Of a stretch of 64,000 nt of DNA, positions 46,113 to 55,333 are shown one piece after another; position 1 is the stretch's first letter, and every line of letters begins with the position of its first letter. Below the pieces are notes generated by a model. It saw only the letters and a program-made list of their open reading frames with translations. It made no database searches and was not told the origin of the DNA. Location: NCBI RefSeq assembly GCF_020731145.1, contig NZ_JAJFZN010000001.1, positions 1,016,292 to 1,080,291 of the forward strand, written 5' to 3'. This DNA is from Sneathiella sp. HT1-7. GTDB lineage: Bacteria > Pseudomonadota > Alphaproteobacteria > Sneathiellales > Sneathiellaceae. A program made the position numbers and the translations under genes.

Positions 46113-48044
46113 ATGAGTGACGGACAAGTAGAAATTACGCTCCCCGATGGGAGCAAACGAGTTTTTGACAATCCGGTTTCAGGCGCAGAGTTGGCGCAGG
46201 ATATCGGCCCGGGCCTTGCTAAGGCAGCTCTCGCCCTAAGAATTGATGGCGAGATGAAGGATCTGAAAATGATCCTTGATCAAGATACTGCCGTTGAGAT
46301 TGTCACGTCGCGCGATGAAGACGAGGAAGTGTTGGAACTTTTGCGTCATGACGCCGCACATGTGATGGCAGAGGCTGTGAAGGAGCTTTATCCTGAAACT
46401 CAGGTAACGATTGGCCCGTCCATTGAGAACGGATTTTACTACGATTTTGCCCGCAAGGAACCCTTTACTCCAGACGATCTCGAGAAGATTGAAAAGCGGA
46501 TGCATGAGATTGTCGATCGGGATGAGGAAATTACACGCGAGGAATGGGCGCGCAGTGAAGCAGTCGAGTTCTTTAAGAATAACGGCGAGCATTACAAGGC
46601 AGACATTATTCACGAAATCCCGGAAGATCAGCCAATTGGTATTTATCGCCAGGGCGATTTTCAGGATTTGTGTCGGGGTCCACATCTTCCCTCGACCAAG
46701 AAGCTTGGCCATGCTTTCAAGCTGATGAAGCTTGCGGGGGCCTATTGGCGCGGTGATTCCCGAAATGAGATGCTGCAGCGAATATATGGCACCGCTTGGC
46801 GCAGCGAGAAGGAACTGAAAGCATATCTCCACCGGCTGGAAGAGGCAGAACGACGCGATCATCGTAAGCTCGGCCGTGAAATGGACCTGTTCCACTTGCA
46901 GGAAGAAGCTGTCGGCATGGTGTTTTGGCATGAAAAGGGTTGGACCCTTTACCGCACGCTGGAAAATTACATTCGCCATAAGCTGGAGATTGCCGACTAC
47001 AAGGAAGTGAAAACCCCGCAACTTGTCGATCGTAAGCTTTGGGAGGCTTCAGGGCATTGGGAGAAATTCGGGGAACATATGTACACCGCCGAATCGGAAG
47101 AGCGTACTTTGGCGCTTAAACCGATGAATTGCCCATGTCATGTGCAGATCTTCAACCAGGGCATTACCAGCTATCGGGATTTGCCTCTCCGGATGGCGGA
47201 GTTTGGTTCCTGCCATCGGTATGAGCCTTCTGGAGCCTTGCACGGCATTATGCGGGTACGTGGATTTACGCAGGATGATGCGCATATTTTCTGCACCGAA
47301 GATCAGATCATGTCGGAAACAGAGGTTTTCTGTGAGCTTCTGTTGGAGATTTACAAGGATTTCGGTTTTACTGAGGTGAAAGTAAAATTCTCTGATCGTC
47401 CAGAAGTCCGCGCTGGAGAGGATGCTATTTGGGATAAGGCGGAGGGCGCCCTTCGCGACGCGATTGAGGCGACCAATATTGCTTACACTATGAACCCCGG
47501 TGAAGGTGCTTTCTATGGACCGAAACTGGAATTCGTGCTGACGGATGCCATTGGTCGGGATTGGCAGTGCGGAACTTTGCAGGTTGACTTTGTGTTACCG
47601 GAACGTCTGAACGCCAATTATATTGGTGAGGATGGCGCGAAGCATCGCCCGGTTATGTTGCACCGGGCCATTTTCGGGTCAATGGAGCGCTTTATAGGCA
47701 TCCTGATCGAGGAGTATGCAGGACGCTTCCCGCTCTGGCTTGCGCCGGAGCAGGTTGTGGTTGCCACTATTACCGACGAGGCCGATGATTATGCCCGCGA
47801 GGTTTTGACGGCCCTTAAAGCGAAGGGGATTCGCGCGAGCCTTGATCTTCGAAACGAAAAAATCAATTACAAGGTCCGGGAGCACAGTCTCGCAAAGGTG
47901 CCGGCCTTGCTTGTTGCCGGAAAGCGTGAATCGGAGGAGAAGACAATATCTGTCCGCCGGTTGGGGGAAAAACACCAGAAAGTGTTACCGCTTGATGATG
48001 CAATTGCCGCACTTGTCGAGGAAGCAAAGGTGCCCGGGCGATGA
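46113..48044 (+). CDS. thrS: Threonyl-tRNA synthetase
   Basis: A 643-residue class II synthetase. Residues 1-60 form the TGS domain, followed by the editing (SAD) domain with [16 protein letters not shown], then catalytic motifs: [10 protein letters not shown] (zinc Cys), [20 protein letters not shown] (motif 2), and [13 protein letters not shown], with the HGCA anticodon-binding domain after about residue 540. The ATG at 46113 leads into MSDGQVEI, a typical start of this protein; a longer in-frame start at 46053 is rejected. infC follows after 115 bases. Confidence 0.96.
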   Translation: MSDGQVEITLPDGSKRVFDNPVSGAELAQDIGPGLAKAALALRIDGEMKDLKMILDQDTAVEIVTSRDEDEEVLELLRHDAAHVMAEAVKELYPETQVTIGPSIENGFYYDFARKEPFTPDDLEKIEKRMHEIVDRDEEITREEWARSEAVEFFKNNGEHYKADIIHEIPEDQPIGIYRQGDFQDLCRGPHLPSTKKLGHAFKLMKLAGAYWRGDSRNEMLQRIYGTAWRSEKELKAYLHRLEEAERRDHRKLGREMDLFHLQEEAVGMVFWHEKGWTLYRTLENYIRHKLEIADYKEVKTPQLVDRKLWEASGHWEKFGEHMYTAESEERTLALKPMNCPCHVQIFNQGITSYRDLPLRMAEFGSCHRYEPSGALHGIMRVRGFTQDDAHIFCTEDQIMSETEVFCELLLEIYKDFGFTEVKVKFSDRPEVRAGEDAIWDKAEGALRDAIEATNIAYTMNPGEGAFYGPKLEFVLTDAIGRDWQCGTLQVDFVLPERLNANYIGEDGAKHRPVMLHRAIFGSMERFIGILIEEYAGRFPLWLAPEQVVVATITDEADDYAREVLTALKAKGIRASLDLRNEKINYKVREHSLAKVPALLVAGKRESEEKTISVRRLGEKHQKVLPLDDAIAALVEEAKVPGR

Positions 48045-48146
48045 ATTGCGCGGGTTCCTGAAACTAGCTGTGGCAATAAATTATTAAAAAATATAAAATA
48101 TCATGCCTAAACCCTTCCAGGAGGAGGGGGACTGGATCAACTATTT

Positions 48147-48162
48147 AAGGAGAAAGTAAATA
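48147..48162 (+). promoter_or_regulatory. infC ribosome-binding site and AUA start
   Basis: AAGGAG at 48147-48152 is followed after seven bases by ATA at 48160-48162, which is in frame with the infC coding sequence. No ATG, GTG or TTG start in the frame gives the conserved N-terminal part of IF3 with a ribosome-binding site. Rare starts in infC are the known basis of IF3 autoregulation. Confidence 0.85.
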
Positions 48163-48696
48163 GCTCGCCCACAAAGAAACACCGTTCCAACAAAGGACGG
48201 ACCGCGCACGAATGAAGATATCAATGTTGCCAATGTACGTTTGATCAACGACGAAGGCGATAATATCGGTCTGGTTTCCATTCAGGCCGCGATGGGTCTG
48301 GCTGATGAAGCAGGGCTGGACTTGGTGGAAGTTTCCCCGGGGGAAACGCCTGTCTGTAAGCTTATGGATTTTGGACGAGCCCGATTTGAGGCACAGAAAA
48401 AAGCCGCGAAGGCCCGCAAAAAGCAGAAGACCTTTGAAATCAAGGAAATCAAGATGCGCCCGAACATCGACCAGCATGACTATGACGTCAAAATGCGGGC
48501 GGTGAACAAGTTTTTAGAAACGGGCGACAAGGTGAAGGTCACGATGCGTTTCCGTGGCCGCGAAATGGCCCATCAGGAACTCGGTATGAAACTGCTGCAT
48601 AAGGTTCGTGATGAGACGGAAGAATTAGCGAAAGTCGAGCAGCACCCCAAAATGGAAGGCCGTCAGATGACAATGGTCATCGCGCCGACGAAATAG
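48160..48696 (+). CDS. infC: Translation initiation factor IF-3 (AUA start)
   Basis: IF3 binds the 30S subunit and discriminates against non-canonical starts and mismatched initiator tRNA. From the ATA the protein reads (M)ARPQRNTVPTKDGPRTNEDI and on into NVANVRLINDEGDNIGLVS, 178 residues, with KTFEIKEIKMRPNIDQHDYD and RFRGREMAHQELG in the C-terminal domain. A call from the TTG at 48241 would remove 27 conserved N-terminal residues. The rare start codon is typical for infC and gives autoregulation. thrS lies upstream, as in many bacteria. Confidence 0.95.
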   Translation: MARPQRNTVPTKDGPRTNEDINVANVRLINDEGDNIGLVSIQAAMGLADEAGLDLVEVSPGETPVCKLMDFGRARFEAQKKAAKARKKQKTFEIKEIKMRPNIDQHDYDVKMRAVNKFLETGDKVKVTMRFRGREMAHQELGMKLLHKVRDETEELAKVEQHPKMEGRQMTMVIAPTK

Positions 48697-48720
48697 GGCT
48701 ACTCTAAGTTTGTAATTATA

Positions 48721-48757
48721 AGGCCTGCATCTGTTCTCGGACAATGCGGGCTTTTTA
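48721..48757 (+). terminator. infC terminator
   Basis: GCCTGCAT (48723-48730) pairs with ATGCGGGC (48744-48751), one G-U pair, followed by five T. Confidence 0.85.
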
Positions 48758-48778
48758 TTGTTCAGAACGCGCCATTTA

Positions 48779-48792
48779 TTGACTGGAGTCAA
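48779..48792. repeat. Perfect inverted repeat upstream of hsp20
   Basis: TTGACT-GG-AGTCAA, a perfect 6-base inverted repeat about 70 bases ahead of the Hsp20 start. It may be a protein-binding site or part of the promoter; no -10 box with proper spacing is clear. Confidence 0.4.
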
Positions 48793-48861
48793 TGTTTCGT
48801 CACGGCGAGAAGTTATTTTGTGAAATCTCATCCCATTGAATTTCATAAAAGAGGTGTAATC

Positions 48862-49290
48862 ATGTCTAAAAATGTTCCTGTGCATCGCACCACTGACTGG
48901 TGGCCGGATATTTTTGAGCCATTTCGTTCTTTCGGATATCGCGTTCAAGATTTTTTCTCACCCACGGCAGAAGCTGGCTCGACAGAGAATGACTATGATA
49001 TTTCCATTGAATTGCCGGGTGTTAAGGAAAAGGATGTGGATATTTCTCTTGATGACAACATGCTCACAATCAAGGGGGAGAAGCATTCTAAAAAGGAAGA
49101 AAAAGACGAAACCAGATATTTTTCGGAAAGAACTTATGGGTCATTCCAGAGAACTTTTCGGTTGCCGGCGGAGGTCAAGGCCGAAGCTATTGAAGCGCAT
49201 TTTGATGACGGGGTTTTGCATATTAAAGTACCGAAGTTAAAAGGATCGGCCAGTTCAATAAAAAAAATTCCAATCGGCAAGAAAAGTTGA
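48862..49290 (+). CDS. Small heat-shock protein, Hsp20 family
   Basis: A 142-residue alpha-crystallin-type holdase. The N-terminal WWPDIFEPFRSFGYR region and the alpha-crystallin domain with DYDISIELPGVKEKDVDISLDDNML, TKPDI-like strands and AHFDDGVLHIKVPKL match the family; the C-terminal I-x-I/V motif is missing or replaced by KKIPIGKK (IPI). AGAGGTG precedes the ATG at 48862. It probably responds to heat, and a strong terminator follows. Confidence 0.92.
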   Translation: MSKNVPVHRTTDWWPDIFEPFRSFGYRVQDFFSPTAEAGSTENDYDISIELPGVKEKDVDISLDDNMLTIKGEKHSKKEEKDETRYFSERTYGSFQRTFRLPAEVKAEAIEAHFDDGVLHIKVPKLKGSASSIKKIPIGKKS

Positions 49291-49304
49291 AATTTTGAGT
49301 GTCA

Positions 49305-49341
49305 GGGCCGCCTTGAAGCAAATTTCAAGGCGGCCCTTTTT
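49305..49341 (+). terminator. Strong terminator after hsp20
   Basis: GGGCCGCCTTGAA (49305-49317) pairs with TTCAAGGCGGCCC (49324-49336), followed by five T. Thirteen pairs and a six-base loop. Confidence 0.95.
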
Positions 49342-49384
49342 ATATGCGAGATCACAGGCATCATATCCAGGTTAACAAACATGG

Positions 49385-50386
49385 TCAGGGGGGGCTCTTT
49401 TCTGTAAGGGAGGTGAAATGGAAGGGGGTTGGTATATACGACGGATCAACGGTTATCACAGCGGCGTCAATTAGTCCGTAATCCCCTGTTGAGTTAAATC
49501 GCCACAGGTTTGGTGCGGCGATCCCGCCAAAGCCTTTATCCAGACAGTAGGGGTTGGTGTCTCCATGCATCAGGAGAACAGGCTTCGCATATTTCGCCGA
49601 TAAATACCTCAGGCGCAGGCTAATTGCAGCAAAGGCGTTGCATTTCTGGCGAACTTCTGTCGTGCAGGGCGTCTGATATTTATGACGCGTTACATCAGCT
49701 TGGGTCGCTATGACTATTGCGGTAGCGCCAATTCTTGCTGCCTCGGCAAAGGCGCTGTCCAGCCAGATCAGGTTCGCCCTGTCCCGTGCATCGGTGAGCG
49801 TCAGCGCGAGTCGCGTATCATCAAGCAGTATCTCATCGCGCCCGTTGTTGGTGGAGACAAGATGCACCGTCGCAAAAAGTACATTTTTGTATACCCAGCG
49901 CATATTCTCCGGGAACAGAGATTGCCGGGCGTAAGACCACTCGGGCGGTAGTTCCATAGGCTTATTGAAGAAAAGCCGCCGCAAGAGGTCGAGACGGTTC
50001 AGTTCAGAAAAACGCTGGCGGATTTGTCGGCGGTCACAGTCCGTCCAGTCATTGTCTCCCGGTGTGTAGAAGACGCGCCCTGAATGCAGGCCCAGAATCT
50101 GATCGCGGCGCCGGGTCATCAGAGCGGCCGTACAGGGAAGCTTGGCGTTCTTGAAATCTCCCATGAAAATAACAAAGGGGAATTCGCTGGCTTCGATTGC
50201 GGGGCGTGTGCGTTGGCGCAAGGTGTAATCTTCCTGTGCTGTGTAGGGCATATCGGAAATGGCGAGGAACGAAAATGCCTCAGCCGATTGAGCAACTGCT
50301 TTATTGTTGGTTGCGCTGGCCTGTATCAGGAAGGCTAGACTGCCTATAGTCGCATAGAATCCAAATCTCGATAAAATAATCCTCAT
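49385..50386 (-). CDS. Exported metallophosphoesterase-like protein
   Basis: A 333-residue protein with an N-terminal signal sequence ending near SATNNKAVAQSAEA. The following part contains calcineurin-type metal motifs: ISDMPYTAQE, FVIFMGDFKNA, FYTPGDNDWTDC and LMHGDTNPYC. These correspond to the D-x, GD, GDN and H motifs of metallophosphoesterases, although the first motif lacks the D-x-H form. Substrate unknown. It lies on the minus strand between the plus-strand hsp20 and rpmI genes. Confidence 0.75.
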   Translation of the reverse strand: MRIILSRFGFYATIGSLAFLIQASATNNKAVAQSAEAFSFLAISDMPYTAQEDYTLRQRTRPAIEASEFPFVIFMGDFKNAKLPCTAALMTRRRDQILGLHSGRVFYTPGDNDWTDCDRRQIRQRFSELNRLDLLRRLFFNKPMELPPEWSYARQSLFPENMRWVYKNVLFATVHLVSTNNGRDEILLDDTRLALTLTDARDRANLIWLDSAFAEAARIGATAIVIATQADVTRHKYQTPCTTEVRQKCNAFAAISLRLRYLSAKYAKPVLLMHGDTNPYCLDKGFGGIAAPNLWRFNSTGDYGLIDAAVITVDPSYIPTPFHFTSLTEKSPP

Positions 50387-50499
50387 TTTCTCCTCGCGTT
50401 GCTGTTAATTCGGCCGCCTGAAAAAGGTTGTTTGAGTGCATGGGAGACGACGGGGAAACTCGTTTGTGACAACGGCGGAAATAAAGCCATTCAAAGGGC

Positions 50500-50528
50500 T
50501 TGAATTTGGCATAAAGCAAAGGTATAAC
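50500..50528 (+). promoter_or_regulatory. rpmI-rplT promoter
   Basis: TTGAAT (50500-50505), 17 bases, TATAAC (50523-50528), about 80 bases upstream of rpmI. The pair is a good sigma-70 match. Confidence 0.65.
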
Positions 50529-50610
50529 CCTCGCTTCGCTGAGCATTCCGGCCAATTGGGGCTGCCGAGTTTGCTCAATCGCTTCAACGGTTATTTTAGA
50601 GGAAGCCAAA

Positions 50611-50808
50611 ATGCCCAAGTTAAAAACAAAGAGCAGCGTGAAAAAGCGTTTCTCTCTCACGGCGTCCGGGAAGGTTCGTGCCAACCAGGCTGGTAAACAG
50701 CATGGTATGATCAAGCGAACCAAGAAACAGATCCGTAATCAGCGTGGCACGACCATTCTTGCTGATCAGGATGCCCGCATCGTCAAAAAATTTATGCCTT
50801 ACGGCTAA
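50611..50808 (+). CDS. rpmI: 50S ribosomal protein L35
   Basis: A 65-residue, very basic ribosomal protein beginning [20 protein letters not shown], complete in length, with the conserved [10 protein letters not shown] segment. GAGGAAGCC precedes the ATG. rplT follows 12 bases later. Here the usual infC neighbour lies 1.9 kb away. Confidence 0.97.
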   Translation: MPKLKTKSSVKKRFSLTASGKVRANQAGKQHGMIKRTKKQIRNQRGTTILADQDARIVKKFMPYG

Positions 50809-50820
50809 GGAGAGAGAACC

Positions 50821-51183
50821 ATGGCACGTGTAAAACGCGGCGTCACGACGCACGCCCGCCACAGAAAAGTTATCAAGGCAGCCAAGGGTTACTATGGCCG
50901 CCGCAAGAATACGTTCCGCGCCGCGGTACAAGCGGTTGAAAAAGCCGGTCAGTATGCATACCGGGATCGCCGGACCAAGAAGCGGAATTTCCGCGGCCTG
51001 TGGATTCAACGCATCAACGCAGCTTCGCGCGAGTTGGGCATGACTTACGGAAACTTTATGCACGGCCTCAAGCTGGCTGGCATTGAAGTGGACCGCAAGG
51101 TTCTTGCCGATATTGCCGTACGCGAGCCTGAGGCCTTTAAGGCATTGGTTGATGCAGCACAGCAGGCTGCGGCCAAAGCCTGA
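50821..51183 (+). CDS. rplT: 50S ribosomal protein L20
   Basis: A 120-residue ribosomal assembly protein, needed early in 50S formation. It shows [32 protein letters not shown] and [21 protein letters not shown] with the long basic helix. In many bacteria L20 represses its own operon; whether the leader folds for that is not clear here. A terminator lies about 55 bases downstream. Confidence 0.97.
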   Translation: MARVKRGVTTHARHRKVIKAAKGYYGRRKNTFRAAVQAVEKAGQYAYRDRRTKKRNFRGLWIQRINAASRELGMTYGNFMHGLKLAGIEVDRKVLADIAVREPEAFKALVDAAQQAAAKA

Positions 51184-51230
51184 TAATCCGGGCCCTCGAA
51201 AACCTAGACATTTTCGTAGACCACTTTATT

Positions 51231-51262
51231 AAAAGGGGGCCCAGTTTGTGGCCCCTTTTTTA
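51231..51262 (+). terminator. Terminator after rplT
   Basis: GGGGCC (51237-51242) pairs with GGCCCC (51250-51255) and six T follow; further A-T pairs may extend the stem. It lies 13 bases before pheS, so pheST is probably partly separate or attenuated. Confidence 0.8.
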
Positions 51263-51274
51263 TTGCGAGTTGTA

Positions 51275-52351
51275 ATGCAGGATATTGAAAAGCTTGAACA
51301 GGAATTGCTGACAGAGATTGGCAATGTAACCGATTTGGATGCGCTGGAAACATTGCGGATTTCCGCGTTAGGCAAGAAGGGCAGTGTCAGTCTGATGATG
51401 CGCGGACTTGGCCAGATGGATCCGTCGGAACGTCAAGTGGTCGCGCCAAAACTCAACAAGCTGAAGAATACTGTTGGCGAGGCGATTGAAAACGCTAAGG
51501 CGGGGCTTCATGCGGCAACGCTGGATGCAAAGCTGACGGAAGAACGAATTGATATCACTTTGCCGGTGCGGCCCGAGACGATCGGCCGAATTCATCCCAT
51601 AAGCCAGGTGATGGATGAAATTACCGAGATTTTTGCCGGCATGGGCTTCGATGTCGCGGAAGGTCCGGATATTGAAAATGACTTCAATAATTTCACGGCG
51701 CTGAATATCCCGCCCGAACATCCGGCGCGGCAAATGCATGACACATTCTATCTGCCAGAGAAGGAGGATGGCTCACGGCAGCTGCTCCGGACCCATACTT
51801 CAACGGTGCAAATTCGGACCATGATGTCGCAAAAGCCTCCTCATCGCATCGTTGTGCCCGGCCGGACCTTTCGCAGTGATTCCGATCAGACCCATACCCC
51901 CATGTTTCATCAGATCGAGGGGTTGGTCATTGACAAGACGAGCCATATGGGACATCTGAAAGGCGTGCTGGCGGAGTTCTGTAAGGCATTTTTCGAGTTG
52001 GACGAAGTTACTATGCGGTTCCGCCCGTCCTATTTCCCCTTCACCGAACCGTCGGCGGAAATGGATATCCGCTGCACGTTCGCAGGCGACCATGTGAAGG
52101 TTGGTGAAGGCGATGACTGGCTGGAAATTCTCGGTTGCGGCATGGTCAACCCGAAGGTTTTGGAGCATTGCGGCCTTGATCCGGCGGAATATCAGGGATT
52201 TGCCTGGGGCATGGGCATTGACCGGATTGCTATGCTGAAATATGGCATCCCGGATTTGCGTGCCTTCTTTGATTCAGATCTGCGCTGGCTTAAACATTAC
52301 GGATTTGTCCCACTGGATGTTCCGACTTTGGGCGGAGGGCTGTCACGATGA
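51275..52351 (+). CDS. pheS: Phenylalanyl-tRNA synthetase alpha subunit
   Basis: A 358-residue class II synthetase catalytic subunit. It shows [27 protein letters not shown], motif 2 [18 protein letters not shown] and motif 3 [17 protein letters not shown]. The ATG at 51275 leads into MQDIEKLEQ and is preferred to an in-frame start at 51248, which lies inside the terminator. Its TGA overlaps the pheT ATG by four bases (ATGA). Confidence 0.97.
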   Translation: MQDIEKLEQELLTEIGNVTDLDALETLRISALGKKGSVSLMMRGLGQMDPSERQVVAPKLNKLKNTVGEAIENAKAGLHAATLDAKLTEERIDITLPVRPETIGRIHPISQVMDEITEIFAGMGFDVAEGPDIENDFNNFTALNIPPEHPARQMHDTFYLPEKEDGSRQLLRTHTSTVQIRTMMSQKPPHRIVVPGRTFRSDSDQTHTPMFHQIEGLVIDKTSHMGHLKGVLAEFCKAFFELDEVTMRFRPSYFPFTEPSAEMDIRCTFAGDHVKVGEGDDWLEILGCGMVNPKVLEHCGLDPAEYQGFAWGMGIDRIAMLKYGIPDLRAFFDSDLRWLKHYGFVPLDVPTLGGGLSR

Positions 52352-54750
52352 AATTTACAGTATCCTGGCTGAAAGAGCATCTTGAGTATAATGCTTCGTT
52401 GGAAGATTTGTCTGACCGTTTGACGGCAATCGGTCTTGAAGTTGAAGAAATCACCGACCGTGCGAAGGATTTGGCTGTCTTCCGTGTCGCCCATGTGATT
52501 GAGGCAATTCAGCACCCGGATGCGGACCGGCTGCGCGTTTGCAAGGTCGATACGGGTGAGGGCGTGGTTCAGGTCGTGTGCGGTGCGCCGAATGCGCATA
52601 CTGGTATGAAGGGCGTGTTTGCGCCATCTGGCGCCTATGTGCCGGGCACGGACCTCTGGCTGAAACCAACAAAGATCCGCGGTGTTGAAAGCAATGGCAT
52701 GCTTGTTTCCGAACGGGAAATGGGCATCTCAGATGAGCATGACGGTATTATTGAAATGCCGGAGGATACAGAGATTGGCGCGTCGTTCGCGGCTCTTGCC
52801 GGTCTGGATGATCCGGTTGTGGAAATTGCGATTACGCCTAACCATCAGGATGCACTCGGTGTTTATGGTATTGCGCGTGATCTCGCCGCGAGCGGTTTCG
52901 GTACGCTGAAATCGCTGGACACCAGTGCGGTTGCCGGAGCGTTTGAAAGCCCGATCAAGGTCAAACTCAATTTTGATAATGCTGACCCGCTGCCCTGCTC
53001 GAAATTTGTTGGACGCTATGTGCGCGGCGTTAAAAACGGACCGAGCCCGAAATGGCTACAGGATAAATTGCGGGCAATTGGATTGCGCCCTATTTCGGCG
53101 CTGGTCGATATTACGAATCTCGTCACATTTGATCTGGGCCGTCCGCTCCATGTGTTCGATGCGGACAAGATAAACGGCAGTATTCAGGCCCGGCTGGCCA
53201 AGGACGGGGAAAAACTGCTGGCGCTTGATGGCGAGGAATACAAACTCGATGGAGATGCCTGCGTCATTGCTGATGATGACAGTACTTTGGGCCTTGGCGG
53301 TATCATGGGCGGTGAATTGAGCGGCTGTTCCGAGGTGACCACTAATGTCTTTATTGAGGCGGCGTTGTTCGATCCGATCAGTATTGCAACAACGGGACGC
53401 AAGCTCGGTATTGAATCAGATGCGCGCTATCGTTTCGAACGCGGTGTCGATCCGGCCTTTGTCGAACCGGCTATGGAAATTGCGACCCGCCTCGTCCTTG
53501 AGCTTTGTGGTGGCGAGCCAAGCGAAGTCGTAATCGCGGGCGATGGTCCAGATTGGCAGAAATCGGTGGAACTCCGCAAGTCCCGTGTCAAGGAGCTTGG
53601 CGGGATTGAAATTCCCGTGCAGGAGATGGTGACAATCCTGGATAAGTTGGGATTTGCTCCTGAAGACTCTGGTGACGTGATCCGAACTGAAGTGCCGTCA
53701 TGGCGCATGGATGTGGAAGGAGAAGCTGATCTGGTTGAGGAAGTCCTCCGGATGCATGGATATGATAATATCGAGCCGGTAGCCCTGCCGCTTGAAAATG
53801 TTGTCGCAAAGCCTGCGGTGACGGCAAAGCAGCGTCGGGTCCGTATCGCAAAAAGAGCGTTGGCTGCCCGGGGTATGATGGAGGCGGTGACATGGTCCTT
53901 TCTGCCAAGGGCCCATGCGGATCTTTTCGGCGGCGTTCCGGATGAGATTGTTCTCGTTAATCCGATCAGTGCCGATTTGGACGCAATGCGGCCGTCACTA
54001 TTGCCGAACCTGATTGCGGCAGCAGGGCGCAACCACGCGCGTGGTTTCTCGGATATCTCCCTTTTCGAAGTGGGATCAGAGTATCATTCCGATCAGCCTG
54101 AAGGCCAAGTGATGGTCGCGGGCGGTATTCGCGGCGGGCAAACGTCATCACGCCATTGGGCTGGCAGCGGGCGTAAGTTTGATGCCTATGACGCGAAGGC
54201 GGATGCTCTTGCTCTGCTGGAGGCTGTGGGTGGCCCCGCAAGTTCTGTTCAGGTCGTGACAGGTGCGCCGGAATGGTATCATCCCGGCCGCTCCGGTGTG
54301 ATGCAGCTCGGCCCAAAAAACCGTCTTGCTTCTTTCGGGGAAATTCATCCTCGTGTTCTAGAGGCCATGAAGGTGAAGGGGCCCATAGTGGGCTTTGAGA
54401 TTTATCTTGATAATATACCGCTTCCGAAGTCGACAGAGACTGCGCGGCCGCCGCTGGTTGTTTCCGATTATCAGTTTGTCGAGCGTGATTTCGCTTTTGA
54501 GGTGGACGTGGATGTTGCCGCCGATACGATTATCCGTGCAGCACGCGGTAGTGACAAGAAGCTGATCACGGATGTGTCAATTTTTGATATCTACCAAGGG
54601 GATAAAATAACAGCGGGCCGGAAATCCGTCGCCCTTTCAGTTCGCCTCCAACCAATGGACAGGACCTTGACGGAAGAAGAAATTGATGCTGTGGCGGCGA
54701 AGGTGATTGGGAATATTGAGAAAGCAACAGGCGGCAGCTTACGTCAATAG
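52348..54750 (+). CDS. pheT: Phenylalanyl-tRNA synthetase beta subunit
   Basis: An 800-residue subunit, full length: N-terminal tRNA-binding (EMAP-like) domain near [23 protein letters not shown]3/B4 editing core, B5, and a C-terminal anticodon-like FDX-ACB domain with [15 protein letters not shown]. The family pattern of 790-800 residues fits. It is coupled to pheS by a four-base overlap and ends near a terminator. Confidence 0.97.
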   Translation: MKFTVSWLKEHLEYNASLEDLSDRLTAIGLEVEEITDRAKDLAVFRVAHVIEAIQHPDADRLRVCKVDTGEGVVQVVCGAPNAHTGMKGVFAPSGAYVPGTDLWLKPTKIRGVESNGMLVSEREMGISDEHDGIIEMPEDTEIGASFAALAGLDDPVVEIAITPNHQDALGVYGIARDLAASGFGTLKSLDTSAVAGAFESPIKVKLNFDNADPLPCSKFVGRYVRGVKNGPSPKWLQDKLRAIGLRPISALVDITNLVTFDLGRPLHVFDADKINGSIQARLAKDGEKLLALDGEEYKLDGDACVIADDDSTLGLGGIMGGELSGCSEVTTNVFIEAALFDPISIATTGRKLGIESDARYRFERGVDPAFVEPAMEIATRLVLELCGGEPSEVVIAGDGPDWQKSVELRKSRVKELGGIEIPVQEMVTILDKLGFAPEDSGDVIRTEVPSWRMDVEGEADLVEEVLRMHGYDNIEPVALPLENVVAKPAVTAKQRRVRIAKRALAARGMMEAVTWSFLPRAHADLFGGVPDEIVLVNPISADLDAMRPSLLPNLIAAAGRNHARGFSDISLFEVGSEYHSDQPEGQVMVAGGIRGGQTSSRHWAGSGRKFDAYDAKADALALLEAVGGPASSVQVVTGAPEWYHPGRSGVMQLGPKNRLASFGEIHPRVLEAMKVKGPIVGFEIYLDNIPLPKSTETARPPLVVSDYQFVERDFAFEVDVDVAADTIIRAARGSDKKLITDVSIFDIYQGDKITAGRKSVALSVRLQPMDRTLTEEEIDAVAAKVIGNIEKATGGSLRQ

Positions 54751-54771
54751 TGCACACTAAACTCAGACATG

Positions 54772-54805
54772 AAGGGGAGCCTAGTGTGCTCCCCTTGTTC
54801 TGTTT
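54772..54805 (+). terminator. Hairpin after pheT
   Basis: AAGGGGAGC (54772-54780) pairs with GCTCCCCTT (54788-54796), seven-base loop, then a T-rich but interrupted tail (TTGTTCTGTTTC). A moderately strong terminator before the thioesterase gene. Confidence 0.7.
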
Positions 54806-54819
54806 CTGGAGAAGAAGAA

Positions 54820-55269
54820 ATGACACTGAATATACCAGAAGGGTTTAAGAAATTCGAAGGGCATGTCGGCTTTGTTGAGCTAACTGGTCCGCTATGGATA
54901 AAAAGAACGGAAGACGCGGCCTATCTCGGCCTTCGGGTGGAAGAAAAACATTGCAATATTGGCGGCATTTGTCACGGCGGCCTGCTGATGTATTTTGCCG
55001 ATATGCAGCTTGGCGTCGGGGCACAGGCGGCATCGGAGTTGCGGAAATTTATCCCAACGATCCAAATGTCCTGCGATTTTGTATCTGCGGTGTCCGAAGG
55101 TTCCTGGCTGGAAGGGCGCACCGAGCTTATTAAGCAAACCCGGAATTTGCTATTTGCAACCTGCATCCTGACTGCAGATGGCAAGAACGCTTTCAGTGGC
55201 TCCGGAATCATGAAAATCCCGTCAGATAAGGGGTGTTATTCCGATGTCTTTCTTCCGCGGGAAAGTTAG
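54820..55269 (+). CDS. PaaI-type hotdog thioesterase family protein
   Basis: A 149-residue hotdog-fold protein. The conserved core HCNIGGICHGGLLMYFADMQLG carries the helix and the active-site region typical of the PaaI/4HBT_3 group. The substrate is probably an acyl-CoA thioester but cannot be named. GGAGAAG precedes the ATG at 54820; a longer start at 54769 would include the pheT terminator and is rejected. Confidence 0.83.
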   Translation: MTLNIPEGFKKFEGHVGFVELTGPLWIKRTEDAAYLGLRVEEKHCNIGGICHGGLLMYFADMQLGVGAQAASELRKFIPTIQMSCDFVSAVSEGSWLEGRTELIKQTRNLLFATCILTADGKNAFSGSGIMKIPSDKGCYSDVFLPRES

Positions 55270-55333
55270 CAATTGTATTTACCGGCAAACCTGTTAGTTG
55301 GAAGATCAGAATTCCAGAATTAAAAGGGCTTCA

